Of a DNA stretch of 64,000 nt, positions 33,284 through 41,599 are shown piece by piece (position 1 is the first letter of the stretch; every line of letters begins with the position of its first letter). The stretch covers positions 62,001 to 126,000 of the forward strand of contig JAUEPE010000018.1 of NCBI GenBank assembly GCA_030403585.1, read 5' to 3'. The stretch is from Frankia sp. RB7. Its GTDB lineage: Bacteria > Pseudomonadota > Alphaproteobacteria > Rhizobiales > Xanthobacteraceae. The position numbers and the translations under genes are program-made. Under the pieces are notes generated by a model. That model searched no databases, was not told where the DNA came from, and saw nothing but the letters and a program-made list of their open reading frames with translations.

Positions 33284-33331
33284 CGGAATCCTCCCGTGAA
33301 TTTTCTCGTTACTTAGCAAGAGCGGCTGCCA

Positions 33332-33365
33332 TTGACGCTACAAAGATTGTCAGTATGCTGTCAAT
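33332..33365 (+). promoter_or_regulatory. Promoter and operator of gentisate dioxygenase
   Basis: A sigma-70-like promoter can be read as TTGACG (33332-33337), 16 bases, then TATGCT (33354-33359). Across the -10 lies the inverted repeat ATTGTCAG-TATG-CTGTCAAT (33346-33365), with seven of eight positions symmetric. Its right arm is identical to the site at 29215-29222. It also lies upstream of the divergent isomerase-marR pair. Confidence 0.65.
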
Positions 33366-33392
33366 CTACAGAAAACGACAGGAGGGCGCGCC

Positions 33393-34433
33393 GTGGAAGC
33401 CGTGACCAAGACGCCGGAACGCGAGGCGTTCTACCAGAAGATCGACGGCGAGAATCTCACCGCACTGTGGACGGTGATGAACGATTTGATCACACCGGAG
33501 CCGAAGAGTGGCTGCCGACCGCATCTGTGGAAGTTCGACGTCATCCGCGGCTACATGACCGAGGCCGGCAAGCTCATCACCGCCAAGGAAGCCGAGCGGC
33601 GGGTGCTGGTGCTGGAAAATCCGGGCCTGCGCGGCCAATCAAAAATCACGACCTCGCTTTATGCCGGCGTGCAGATGGTGGTGCCCGGCGACGTCGCGCC
33701 CGCGCACCGCCACAGCCAGTCGGCACTGCGCTTCGTGCTCGAAGGCAGGGGCGCCCATACCGCCGTTGACGGCGAGCGCACCGCGATGGAGCCCGGCGAT
33801 TTCATCATCACACCGTCGATGACCTGGCACGATCATTCCAACGAGACCAGCGAGCCGATGTTCTGGCTCGACGGGCTCGATATTCCGCTGGTGCAGTTCT
33901 TCGACTGCTCCTTCGCGGAAGGCTCCAAGGAAGACCAGCAGAAGATCACAAGGCCCGCCGGCGACAGCTTTGCCCGCTATGGCCACAATCTGCTGCCGGT
34001 CGATGTGAAGAGGTCATCGAAGACCTCGCCGATCTTCAGCTACCCCTATGCCTACACCCGCGAGGCGCTGGAGAAGGCCAGTACGAGCCAGGAATGGGAC
34101 GCCTGCCACGGGCTGAAGCTCAAGTTCAGCAACCCCGAGACCGGCGATTTCGCGATGCCCACCATCGGGACATTCATTCAATTGCTGCCGAAGGGCTTCA
34201 AGACGGCGCGTTATCGCGCGACGGACGCGACAGTGTTCTGTCCGATCGAAGGCCGGGGCCGCAGCCGCATCGGCGATGCGGTTTTCGAGTGGGGCCCGCG
34301 TGACCTGTTCGTCGTGCCGAGCTGGCAATGGGTGACGCACGAGGCGGATGACGATGCCGTGCTGTTCAGCTTCTCGGACCGGCCGGTGCAGCAGAAGCTG
34401 GATCTGTTTCGCGAGGATCGCGGAAACGCGTAA
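33393..34433 (+). CDS. Gentisate 1,2-dioxygenase
   Basis: 346 residues from a GTG behind GGAGGGCGCGCC. It has two cupin halves. The first carries PAHRHSQSALRFVLEGRGAHT near 103-123 with His105 and His107, and the third iron ligand in the TWHDH region (His146). The second cupin is around 255-335. Length and layout match bacterial gentisate 1,2-dioxygenases. It opens gentisate to maleylpyruvate with O2 and Fe(II). The divergent isomerase completes the next step. No fumarylpyruvate hydrolase is present in the window. Confidence 0.93.
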   Translation: MEAVTKTPEREAFYQKIDGENLTALWTVMNDLITPEPKSGCRPHLWKFDVIRGYMTEAGKLITAKEAERRVLVLENPGLRGQSKITTSLYAGVQMVVPGDVAPAHRHSQSALRFVLEGRGAHTAVDGERTAMEPGDFIITPSMTWHDHSNETSEPMFWLDGLDIPLVQFFDCSFAEGSKEDQQKITRPAGDSFARYGHNLLPVDVKRSSKTSPIFSYPYAYTREALEKASTSQEWDACHGLKLKFSNPETGDFAMPTIGTFIQLLPKGFKTARYRATDATVFCPIEGRGRSRIGDAVFEWGPRDLFVVPSWQWVTHEADDDAVLFSFSDRPVQQKLDLFREDRGNA

Positions 34434-34454
34434 CGGCCACGCTGTTAGCCACGT

Positions 34455-34540
34455 CGTCATTGCGAGCGAAGCGAAGCAATCCAGAATCGTGCCGCGGAAA
34501 CAGCCTGGATTGCTTCGTCGCTTCGCTTCTCGCAATGACG
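34455..34540. repeat. Palindromic intergenic repeat, copy 1
   Basis: About 86 bases starting CGTCATTGCGAG and ending CTCGCAATGACG, with inner complementary arms GAAGCAATCCAG and CTGGATTGCTTC. It lies between the convergent dioxygenase and ABC permease genes. A second copy of the same family is at 59542-59628. Confidence 0.85.
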
Positions 34541-34549
34541 GAGTATGCC

Positions 34550-35368
34550 TCACCGCCAGTGCAGCAGCTTGATCTCGAGAAGATTAATCACCCTGCCCAC
34601 CACCAATCCGAACACTGACAGGATCACCACACCCGCCAATAGCTGATCGGTCTGCATCAAATTGCCGGCCTGCAGCACGAAAGCGCCAATGCCGTACTGG
34701 GCGCCGATCATCTCGGCGCTGACGACGAGCAATAGTGCCACCGACGCCGTGATGCGGAAACCGGCGAGGATGGCGGGCAGCGCGCCCGGCCAGACCACCT
34801 TGCGCACGATGGTAGCGAAGGGAACGTTGAAACTTTGCGCCATGCGGATGAGGTTGCGCGGCACCGCATCGACGCCGCTATAGACCGAGATCGCGGTCGA
34901 GAAGAACACGCCGAGCGCAATGGTCGCGATCTTCGGCTCTTCGCCGATGCCCAGCCAGAGGATCAGAAGCGGCAGCAGCGCGATCTTCGGGATCGGGAAT
35001 AGCGCCGAGATGAAGGTGATGCCGACGCTGCGCGCCAGCCGCGACAGCCCGATGGCGAAGCCGACGGCGACGCCAGCGGTCGTTCCCAACACCCAGCCTA
35101 CACCGATGCGGAGGATCGAAGCGGATAAGTGCTGCCACAGCGCACCGGAGATCGCGAGCTCGTAGATCGCGTGCACGATCGCCGACGGCGCCGGCAGGAA
35201 CAGCGGATTGACGAGGCCCGCGCTGCCCGCCGCCTGCCAGATGGCAATGACCAGCGCGAGCGCGATCCAGCCGCCGAAACGGCTGGAGGCCGGCACGAAG
35301 CCCGCGCCTCGAAAGCGGACGCGCCGCGTCGTATCGTCCTTGGCAGGTGTGCCCGCACGATCAAGCAT
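34550..35368 (-). CDS. ABC transporter permease, SsuC/TauC type
   Basis: 272 residues from the ATG at 35368, which overlaps the ATPase stop by eight bases. It has six or so membrane helices and an EAA-loop region (MAQSFNVPFATIVRKVVWPGALPAILAGFRI). It is an inner-membrane partner of the ATPase and binding protein just upstream in the operon. Homologues carry sulfonates, nitrate or aromatic acids. It is the last gene of the operon that starts with the FAD oxidoreductase at 38645. Confidence 0.9.
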   Translation of the reverse strand: MLDRAGTPAKDDTTRRVRFRGAGFVPASSRFGGWIALALVIAIWQAAGSAGLVNPLFLPAPSAIVHAIYELAISGALWQHLSASILRIGVGWVLGTTAGVAVGFAIGLSRLARSVGITFISALFPIPKIALLPLLILWLGIGEEPKIATIALGVFFSTAISVYSGVDAVPRNLIRMAQSFNVPFATIVRKVVWPGALPAILAGFRITASVALLLVVSAEMIGAQYGIGAFVLQAGNLMQTDQLLAGVVILSVFGLVVGRVINLLEIKLLHWR

Positions 35369-36134
35369 GCTGGACCTCGCGCTCGGCATCGATCGCCTCG
35401 TTGCGGATCAGCGACCAGATCTGGTTCTGCAGCGCCAGCAGTTTTTCGCGCGCCGCGATTTCGCCGCGTTCAGCGCGCGTCATCGGCACGGCGACGACTT
35501 CGCGGATGCGGCCGGGCCGCCGCGACAGCACCACGATACGGTCGGCGAGCCGCGCCGCCTCTTCGAGATTGTGCGTGACATAGACCGCGCCCATGCCGCC
35601 ATCGGCGAGCAGGCGGACGAAATCCTCCATCAAGAGCTCGCGCGTCTGCGAATCCAGCGCCGAGAGCGGCTCATCCATCAGGAGAATGGCGGGCTTCACC
35701 GCGAGCGCGCGCGAAATGCCGACGCGCTGGCGCATGCCGCCGGAGAGCTGTTTTGGATAGGTCTTGCGAAAATCGGTCAGTCCCGTTCGGCGCAGGGCAT
35801 CCTCGACCAGCGCGCGACGCTGCGCGGCCGAGAGCTGGGTGTGCAGCAGCGGGAATTCGACGTTCTCCTCGACCGTCGCCCAGGGCAGCAGGGCAAAATC
35901 CTGGAACACGAAGGTCAGCGGATTGAGACTGTCCACCGGCGGCGTGCCACGCAGCTCGGGCGCCCCCGACGTCGGCTGCAACAGTCCGCCGAGGATCGAC
36001 AGCAGCGTGCTCTTGCCACAGCCGGAGGGACCGACGATCGCCACCACCTCGCCCGCGCTCACCGTGAACGAGACGTCATCGAGCACAGCGAGATCGCCGA
36101 AGCGGTGGAAAATGTGGTTGGCGATCAGGTCCAT
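35361..36134 (-). CDS. ABC transporter ATP-binding protein, SsuB/TauB type
   Basis: 257 residues. Walker A GPSGCGKST, Q-loop FVFQDFALLPW, signature LSGGMRQR, Walker B ILLMDEPLSALD and switch His in VYVTHNLEEA are all present. It powers import by the permease at 34550-35368. The upstream binding-protein gene is separated from it by 108 bases filled by a palindromic repeat. Confidence 0.93.
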   Translation of the reverse strand: MDLIANHIFHRFGDLAVLDDVSFTVSAGEVVAIVGPSGCGKSTLLSILGGLLQPTSGAPELRGTPPVDSLNPLTFVFQDFALLPWATVEENVEFPLLHTQLSAAQRRALVEDALRRTGLTDFRKTYPKQLSGGMRQRVGISRALAVKPAILLMDEPLSALDSQTRELLMEDFVRLLADGGMGAVYVTHNLEEAARLADRIVVLSRRPGRIREVVAVPMTRAERGEIAAREKLLALQNQIWSLIRNEAIDAEREVQHA

Positions 36135-36156
36135 TCTGTCTTGTCTATCCTCTACT

Positions 36157-36238
36157 CCGTCGTTCCGGGATGGTCCGAAGGACCAGACCCGGAACCTCGA
36201 TATTCCGGGTCTTCGCTACGCGAGCCCCGGAATGACGA
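36157..36238. repeat. Palindromic repeat inside an ABC operon
   Basis: About 82 bases with complementary ends (CCGTCGTTCCGGG at the left, CCCCGGAATGACGA at the right) and inner arms around GGAACCTCGATATTCC. It occupies the gap between the binding-protein gene and the ATPase gene, as the unrelated repeat at 12604-12733 does in the other ABC operon. It is non-coding. Confidence 0.8.
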
Positions 36239-36242
36239 AGGG

Positions 36243-37247
36243 CTAATCCGCCTTCACAAAATCCTTGGCGATGATCGTATTGGCATCAAAGCCCTTGTCG
36301 GCAAAGCCCTGCTCCTGGAGCCATTTGATCTGGTTGTCGACGTTCTTGACGTCGAGCTTGCCGTCCGGATCGATATAGGCGCAGTTGCCGACCACCTGCT
36401 CAACAGGCAGGTTGGTGTACTTTGCGATGATCTCCAGCAACGGCTTTGTCTTGTCGTTGATTGGCGCGACACCGTCCTTCATCGAAGCCAAGATCACGTT
36501 GTGATATTCGCGATCGGCTTTTGCGAGCACATCGAGAAATTTGGTCACCAGCGCCTTGTTGGTCAGCGTCTTCGGCGAGGCAAACACCGCGCCCAATTGC
36601 CAGGGCGTCTCGTCGCCGACCCAGCCCAGGAACTTTGCTCCGCCATCGTCCATCAGCTTTCGCGCGGTGGAGATCGGCAGCAGTGCCGCGTCGACAGTCT
36701 CGCCCTTGAGGGCGGCTGCCGCGTTCGACAGCGATTGCAGCGGCACGAGCTTCACATCCGCGAGCTTGAAGCCGTATTTGTCGGCGAGCAGGCCGAGAGA
36801 ATAGTGGAACGACGATCCGACCTGGGTCACCGCGATGCGCTTGCCCGCGAGGTCCTTCGGCGTCTTGAGGCCAGCAGCATAGGCGTTGTTGCTGGCGAAA
36901 TAGCCGATCAGGGGATAACCGGCCTTTTCGCGGCTCATGCCGCCGATCACTTTCAGCACGCCCTTGCCGGCGAGATTGTAAAGGCCCGCAGTGAAGGCGG
37001 TGACGCCGAAATCGACGTCGCCCGAGGTCGTGGCGACCGCGATCGGCTGCGCCGCATCGAAAAATTTCAGCTCGATGTCGAGGCCGGCATCACGGAAATA
37101 GCCCTTGTCCTGCGCAATGAAGACTGGCGCGGAGGACGACAGGCGGAGCACGCCGATCCTGGCCTTCAGTGCGTCTTCAGCCCTGGCCGTGCCCATCGCC
37201 ATAATCGCCAAAAGGCCAGCTGCCGCGAGCCGCGCAATCCCGATCAT
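36243..37247 (-). CDS. ABC transporter substrate-binding protein, SsuA/NMT1 type
   Basis: 334 residues with a signal peptide (ARLAAAGLLAIMAMGTARAE). The fold is that of SsuA/TauA/NMT1 proteins: ARIGVLRLSSSAPVFIAQDKGYFRDAGLDIELKFF, TSGDVDFGVTAF and KRIAVTQVGSSFHYSLGLLA. It captures a small organic ligand in the periplasm for the ATPase/permease pair downstream. Sulfonates, taurine or aromatic acids are possible. The neighbouring FAD oxidoreductase, 33 bases upstream, probably acts on the same compound. Confidence 0.9.
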   Translation of the reverse strand: MIGIARLAAAGLLAIMAMGTARAEDALKARIGVLRLSSSAPVFIAQDKGYFRDAGLDIELKFFDAAQPIAVATTSGDVDFGVTAFTAGLYNLAGKGVLKVIGGMSREKAGYPLIGYFASNNAYAAGLKTPKDLAGKRIAVTQVGSSFHYSLGLLADKYGFKLADVKLVPLQSLSNAAAALKGETVDAALLPISTARKLMDDGGAKFLGWVGDETPWQLGAVFASPKTLTNKALVTKFLDVLAKADREYHNVILASMKDGVAPINDKTKPLLEIIAKYTNLPVEQVVGNCAYIDPDGKLDVKNVDNQIKWLQEQGFADKGFDANTIIAKDFVKAD

Positions 37248-37280
37248 CCCGCTTCCTCCAATGGTTCTTCTTGCAGTCCG

Positions 37281-38645
37281 TTACAGGCCCTCGGGCACCG
37301 GTTGGTCCCGCCCGATGAAGGCGCCCTGTTGTTTCAACGTTTCCTGCAATTTTTCAATGGGTATGTCACGCGGGATACGGTTTCCGGACAGCGCCAGGGC
37401 GGCTGCGGAACCGGCCGCCTCCCCCATCGCGAAACAGGCCCCGGAAACCCGCGCCGCCGACTGGCCCTCATGGGTCATCGAGGCGCAGCGGCCGGCGACC
37501 AGGAGGTTATCGACGCCCTCGGGCACCAGCATCCGGTACGGCAGCTCGTTATAGCCGCGCGATTCCGGGATCGGCGGGAAGGTGAAGACGACGTCGCCTG
37601 GAACATGGGCCTCGATCGGCCAGCCATTGACGCCGATGGAATCCTCGAAGGAGGCACAGCCGAGCACGTCCTCGCCGCTGAGCTGGTAGCCGCCCTTGAT
37701 GCGGCGGGTCTCGCGGATGCCGAGTTGTGGCGGCAGGTCGACGATATAGGATTTTTCAAACCCGGGCACCGTGCGCAGGAATTCAAAGGCTGCAAGCGCC
37801 TGCTTGCGGCCCTCGATCTCGCCACGGGTGAGATCGTCGGGCTCGACACCATTGATGGCGTGGCCGTCCTCGCGCGCGATCTGGGTAAAATTCACCCGCC
37901 ATTCGATGCCGGATTTTTGCGGCCGCACGATCGCGCTCTTGCGCGGAAATTTATGCGTGCCGGCAGCGGTGGCCGCTTCCATCAATTGCGGGATGGTGCG
38001 CCAGGCATCGCCCGCCTTTGCCGGATCGACGCCGTTGAGGCGGAGCATCATCGACGGGTACATCGGATGGCCGTGTTCATCGCCAATATCGAACGGTGCG
38101 CCGGCCCAGACCGCGAGATCGCCATCGCCGGAGCAGTCGATAAAGATCTCCGATCGGACCGCCTGCCGGCCGGCCTTGGTCTCGACCATCAGCGCGTCGA
38201 TGCGGCGGCTTTCGCCCATCACGACGCCGGCACCGAGCGCGTGGAAGAGGATGTGGACCTTATGGCTCGCCAGCAATTCGTCGGCTGCGATCTTGTAGGC
38301 CGCGGTGTCATAGGCCTGGGCGAAGACCTTGCCGAGGATCAGATGTGGCGCGTTGAGGCCGTTCAGATGATCGATCCGCGCCAACAGGTCGGACGCCATG
38401 CCCTGCACCAGCCGGACGGCCTCGCCGTAAACATTGCCATGCAGACCGCAGAAATTGGTGACGCCTGCTGCTGTCCCCATGCCACCGAGGAAGCCGTAGC
38501 GCTCGATCAGCAGTGTTTTCCGCCCGGCGTGCGCGGCGGACGCCGCCGCCACGATGCCAGCGGGGCCGCCGCCGAGCACGACGACTTCATATTCGCCGTA
38601 GAGCGGCACCTGACGTGCTGGTTCTTCGATCGTCGTTGCCCGCAT
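37281..38645 (-). CDS. FAD-dependent oxidoreductase
   Basis: 454 residues from MRATTIEEPARQ. There is a GEG codon extension to an earlier ATG at 38663. The FAD-binding dinucleotide motif YEVVVLGGGPAGIVAAASAAHAGRKTLLIERYGFLGG is near the N-terminus, and NLLVAGRCASMTHEGQSAARVSGACFAMGEAAGSAAALAL near the end. This is the FAD_oxidored family, related to the FAD domain of HdrA and to fumarate-reductase-like enzymes. Members oxidise or dehydrogenate diverse acids. It is the first gene of an operon with an ABC importer, divergent from the LysR gene. Confidence 0.88.
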   Translation of the reverse strand: MRATTIEEPARQVPLYGEYEVVVLGGGPAGIVAAASAAHAGRKTLLIERYGFLGGMGTAAGVTNFCGLHGNVYGEAVRLVQGMASDLLARIDHLNGLNAPHLILGKVFAQAYDTAAYKIAADELLASHKVHILFHALGAGVVMGESRRIDALMVETKAGRQAVRSEIFIDCSGDGDLAVWAGAPFDIGDEHGHPMYPSMMLRLNGVDPAKAGDAWRTIPQLMEAATAAGTHKFPRKSAIVRPQKSGIEWRVNFTQIAREDGHAINGVEPDDLTRGEIEGRKQALAAFEFLRTVPGFEKSYIVDLPPQLGIRETRRIKGGYQLSGEDVLGCASFEDSIGVNGWPIEAHVPGDVVFTFPPIPESRGYNELPYRMLVPEGVDNLLVAGRCASMTHEGQSAARVSGACFAMGEAAGSAAALALSGNRIPRDIPIEKLQETLKQQGAFIGRDQPVPEGL

Positions 38646-38732
38646 GGCGCGTCCTTCTCCCAAAATCTCTTGCTTGGGACCGACTATGAATTAACGCGAG
38701 GCGCGCTACAATCCACCAATATAAGCGATCAG

Positions 38733-38751
38733 CTTTCTCGAATCGAGAAAG
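38733..38751. promoter_or_regulatory. Perfect palindrome next to the LysR start, probable LysR operator
   Basis: CTTTCTCGA and TCGAGAAAG are exact complements around one central base. The site contains a T-N11-A core as LysR proteins favour. It ends seven bases before the LysR ATG in the 112-base divergent gap, where it could serve both the LysR gene and the FAD oxidoreductase-ABC operon. Confidence 0.65.
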
Positions 38752-38757
38752 GTCAAA

Positions 38758-39642
38758 ATGGACATCCTGGTAAACCTTCAGGCCTTCCTCGCAACCGCGG
38801 ATGCGGCCGGCTTCTCCGCCGCCGCGCGAAAACTCGGCGTCTCGACCTCGGTGGTGGCCAAACGCGTCACGCAGTTGGAGGCACGGATCGGCACGCCGCT
38901 GTTTCACCGCTCGACCCGGCAATTGCGGCTGACCGACGCCGGCCAACGCTATGTGCATCGCGCCCGCGGCGTCGTCACCGATGCCACCGATCTGCTCTCG
39001 CGCATGGGCGAGAAAGGGCATGATCTCGTCGATCACCTCCGCATCAAAGCGCCGACCTCGCTGACGGTGGCGCGGCTTGCCGACGCGTTCAGCGCCTTCC
39101 AGACCCAGAACCCGCGATTGAAGCTCGAGATCGTGCTGATCGATCGTCCGGTCGATCCGGTGACGGAAGGATTTGACATCGCCATCGGCGCCTTCCCGCA
39201 CTCCTTCGGCGGCGTGGTCGACGAACCATTGTGCACGCTGAAGCGGCTGCTCTGCGCCTCGCCGGCCTATTTGAAGAATCACGGCACGCCAAAGCATCCG
39301 CGCGACCTCGTCGAACACCGCTGCCTCAGCTTCCTGCCGACCGGCCCGGAATGGATTTTTGACGGACCGCGCGGCCGCATCAACGTCCAGGTCAGCCCGC
39401 TGCTGTCGTCCAACGAGGGACACGTGCTGGCGCGAAGTGCGATCGCCGGCAACGGCATCGCGCTGATGTCGCATTATCTCGTCGCGGATGCCCTGCGCGA
39501 TGGCACGTTGAAGCCGGTGCTGCGCGACTTTCCAATTCCGGAATTATGGGTGAAAGCCGCGATCCCCGAGCGGCGCCGCAATGCGGCGGCGGTGCAGGCA
39601 CTGCTGGCGCTCCTCAAGACGTCACTTGCGACGTCGCTGTGA
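38758..39642 (+). CDS. LysR-family transcriptional regulator
   Basis: 294 residues. The helix-turn-helix is at the N-terminus (LQAFLATADAAGFSAAARKLGVSTSVVAKRVTQLEARIGTPLFHRSTRQLRLTDAG). A LysR substrate-binding domain follows. It is divergent from the FAD oxidoreductase-ABC transporter operon and most likely controls it in response to the imported compound. A perfect palindrome lies seven bases upstream. Confidence 0.94.
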   Translation: MDILVNLQAFLATADAAGFSAAARKLGVSTSVVAKRVTQLEARIGTPLFHRSTRQLRLTDAGQRYVHRARGVVTDATDLLSRMGEKGHDLVDHLRIKAPTSLTVARLADAFSAFQTQNPRLKLEIVLIDRPVDPVTEGFDIAIGAFPHSFGGVVDEPLCTLKRLLCASPAYLKNHGTPKHPRDLVEHRCLSFLPTGPEWIFDGPRGRINVQVSPLLSSNEGHVLARSAIAGNGIALMSHYLVADALRDGTLKPVLRDFPIPELWVKAAIPERRRNAAAVQALLALLKTSLATSL

Positions 39643-39659
39643 GGCTCACCGCACAACCG

Positions 39660-40463
39660 TCACGACTTTCCGCCGCCCCAATTCCCCGCCCGCTTCTCGG
39701 CGAATGACGCCAGCCCCTCCGCGGCCTCCGCACTCTGGCGCTTGAGTGAATGCAGCTGCACCAGCCGCGCATACGCCGCATCGTCCACCGCCATTCCGCC
39801 GAACGAGCTCTCCAGCGCGAGCCGCTTGGTCTCGGCCATCGCGTCCGGTCCGTTGGCGAGCAATTGCTCGACCACCTTGGCGCCTGAGGCTTCGAGATCG
39901 GCGAGCGGCACCACTTCGTGAACGAGGCCGATGCGGCGCGCATCCTCGGCACCGAAGCGTTCGCCTGTCAGCGCGTACCGACGGACTTGCCGTACACTCA
40001 TGGCGTCGCAGAGCTGGGGGATGATGATCGCGGCGGTCAGGCCCCAGCGCACCTCGGTGATCGAGAACAGGGCGTTATCGGCGGCGATCACGACATCGCA
40101 GGCCGCGATCACACCGGTGCCGCCACCAAAGCAACCGCCCTGCACCAGTGCGACGGTCGGGATCGGCAAGGTGTTGAGCCGCTGCACGACCTCGAATGTG
40201 GCCCGCGACGCCGCCTCATTGGCTTCAGGCGATTGCGGTCGCACGCCATTAATCCATTTGAGATCGGCGCCGGCCTGAAAGTGCTTGCCGTTGCCCCTGA
40301 GCACGACGACACGCAGGTTTCGCTTCTTGCCCAGTTCGTCCATGGCCGCGAGGACACCCGCGATCAGGGCGCCGTCATAGGCATTGTTGACCTCGGGCCG
40401 GTTCAACGTGACGGTCGCAACCCCACGCTCGTCGAGGGTCCACAGGACGGGGTTGGCAGTCAT
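39660..40463 (-). CDS. Enoyl-CoA hydratase/isomerase family protein
   Basis: 267 residues. The crotonase oxyanion-hole motifs are present (GKHFQAGADLKW, QGGCFGGGTGVIAACDVVIA), with a candidate general base in FSITEVRWGL. The segment ATVTLNRPEVNNAYDGALI suggests the methylglutaconyl-CoA hydratase-like branch, but the substrate is uncertain. It hydrates a 2-enoyl-CoA in the cytoplasm. It is divergent from a ketopantoate-reductase-like gene and convergent with the LysR gene. Confidence 0.9.
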   Translation of the reverse strand: MTANPVLWTLDERGVATVTLNRPEVNNAYDGALIAGVLAAMDELGKKRNLRVVVLRGNGKHFQAGADLKWINGVRPQSPEANEAASRATFEVVQRLNTLPIPTVALVQGGCFGGGTGVIAACDVVIAADNALFSITEVRWGLTAAIIIPQLCDAMSVRQVRRYALTGERFGAEDARRIGLVHEVVPLADLEASGAKVVEQLLANGPDAMAETKRLALESSFGGMAVDDAAYARLVQLHSLKRQSAEAAEGLASFAEKRAGNWGGGKS

Positions 40464-40621
40464 CGGCGATCCTCCGGTCGGATTGATTGCCGCGCACTAT
40501 GGACGAGGCGATAGACCCCGATCCATATCTTTCCGGCGTGGGGCGGTCGCGCCCATCGCATGGCGGCTTGTGTCATGCTGGCGCCGGGCGACGAGTAGCG
40601 ATCAGGGACGGGACATCATTT

Positions 40622-41596
40622 ATGCGCATCTGCATTTTCGGCTCGGGTGCCGTCGGAAGCCACCTTGCGGTCAGGCTTGCGCGCGCCGGCCACGAAGTCT
40701 CATGCGTGATGCGCGGCGCGCATCTCGAGGCGGTCCGCGCCAATGGCCTGAAGCTGCGCGTCGGCGATTCCGAGGTCTCGGCCAAGGTGAACGCCTCGGG
40801 CGATCCGGCCCAGCTCGGCCCGCAGGATGTGGTGATCTCGACGCTGAAGGCCACGGCGCTGACCGGACTGGTCTCAAGCATCAAGCCGCTGCTCCAGGAC
40901 GACACCGCCATCGTATTCGCCCAGAACGGCATTCCCTGGTGGTACGGTATCGGCCTGCCGCCGCGGCACCCGACGCCGCCGGACATTTCCTTCCTCGATC
41001 CCGGTGGGCGCTTGCGCGCCTGCATCCCGAAGGAGCGGATCATCGGCGGAGTGATCTTCTCCTCCAATGAGGTGACCGCGCCCGGCGTGGTGCAGAACCT
41101 GACGCCGGACCGCAACCGTCTCCTGATCGGCGAATGCGACGACCGCAATTGCGAGCGCATCACGAAGCTGCGGGGTGTGTTCAACGACGCACGGCTGGAA
41201 TCGCCGCCGGTGGCCGATATCCGCGAGGCGATCTGGTCAAAGCTGCTGACCAACATGTCACTATCGGTGCTGTGCCTGCTCACCGGCCAGACCGCGCGCG
41301 GCGTGCGCGACGACCCCGCCTTCTCCGAGCTCATCCCGCGCATGCTGACCGAGGCCAACGACATCGCGCAGCACTTCATCCCCGAAGTCAAGCGCGTGTC
41401 GCGCAGCGGTCCGGCTCCCAACCACAAGCCGTCGCTGCTGCAGGATTACGAGCTCGGCCGCGCCATGGAGATCGACGTGCTGGTGAAGGCACCCGCCGCC
41501 TTCGCGCGCACCGCCGGCCTGTCGACGCCGACGCTCGATCTCATTGCAGCGCTCGCGATCCAGAAGGCACGCGACAAGGGGCTGTATTCGGCGTGA
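40622..41596 (+). CDS. 2-dehydropantoate 2-reductase family protein
   Basis: 324 residues from the ATG at 40622. The NADP-binding motif RICIFGSGAVGSHLAVRLARAGHEV opens the protein. VISTLKATAL, FAQNGIPWWYG and the C-terminal helical domain with SLLQDYELGRAMEIDVL match the ApbA/PanE family, which reduces 2-oxo acids such as ketopantoate. A second, distinct family member is at 57440-58447. With two paralogues in the window, a role in pantothenate synthesis is not certain for either. Confidence 0.9.
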   Translation: MRICIFGSGAVGSHLAVRLARAGHEVSCVMRGAHLEAVRANGLKLRVGDSEVSAKVNASGDPAQLGPQDVVISTLKATALTGLVSSIKPLLQDDTAIVFAQNGIPWWYGIGLPPRHPTPPDISFLDPGGRLRACIPKERIIGGVIFSSNEVTAPGVVQNLTPDRNRLLIGECDDRNCERITKLRGVFNDARLESPPVADIREAIWSKLLTNMSLSVLCLLTGQTARGVRDDPAFSELIPRMLTEANDIAQHFIPEVKRVSRSGPAPNHKPSLLQDYELGRAMEIDVLVKAPAAFARTAGLSTPTLDLIAALAIQKARDKGLYSA

Positions 41597-41599
41597 GCT

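Noticed and set aside
35208..39023. A 1271-codon open frame on the plus strand across five genes
   Set aside because: It is antisense to a permease, ATPase, binding protein and FAD oxidoreductase with full family motifs. Its translation is low-complexity Arg/Ala/Gly/His-rich text typical of the antisense of GC-rich genes.
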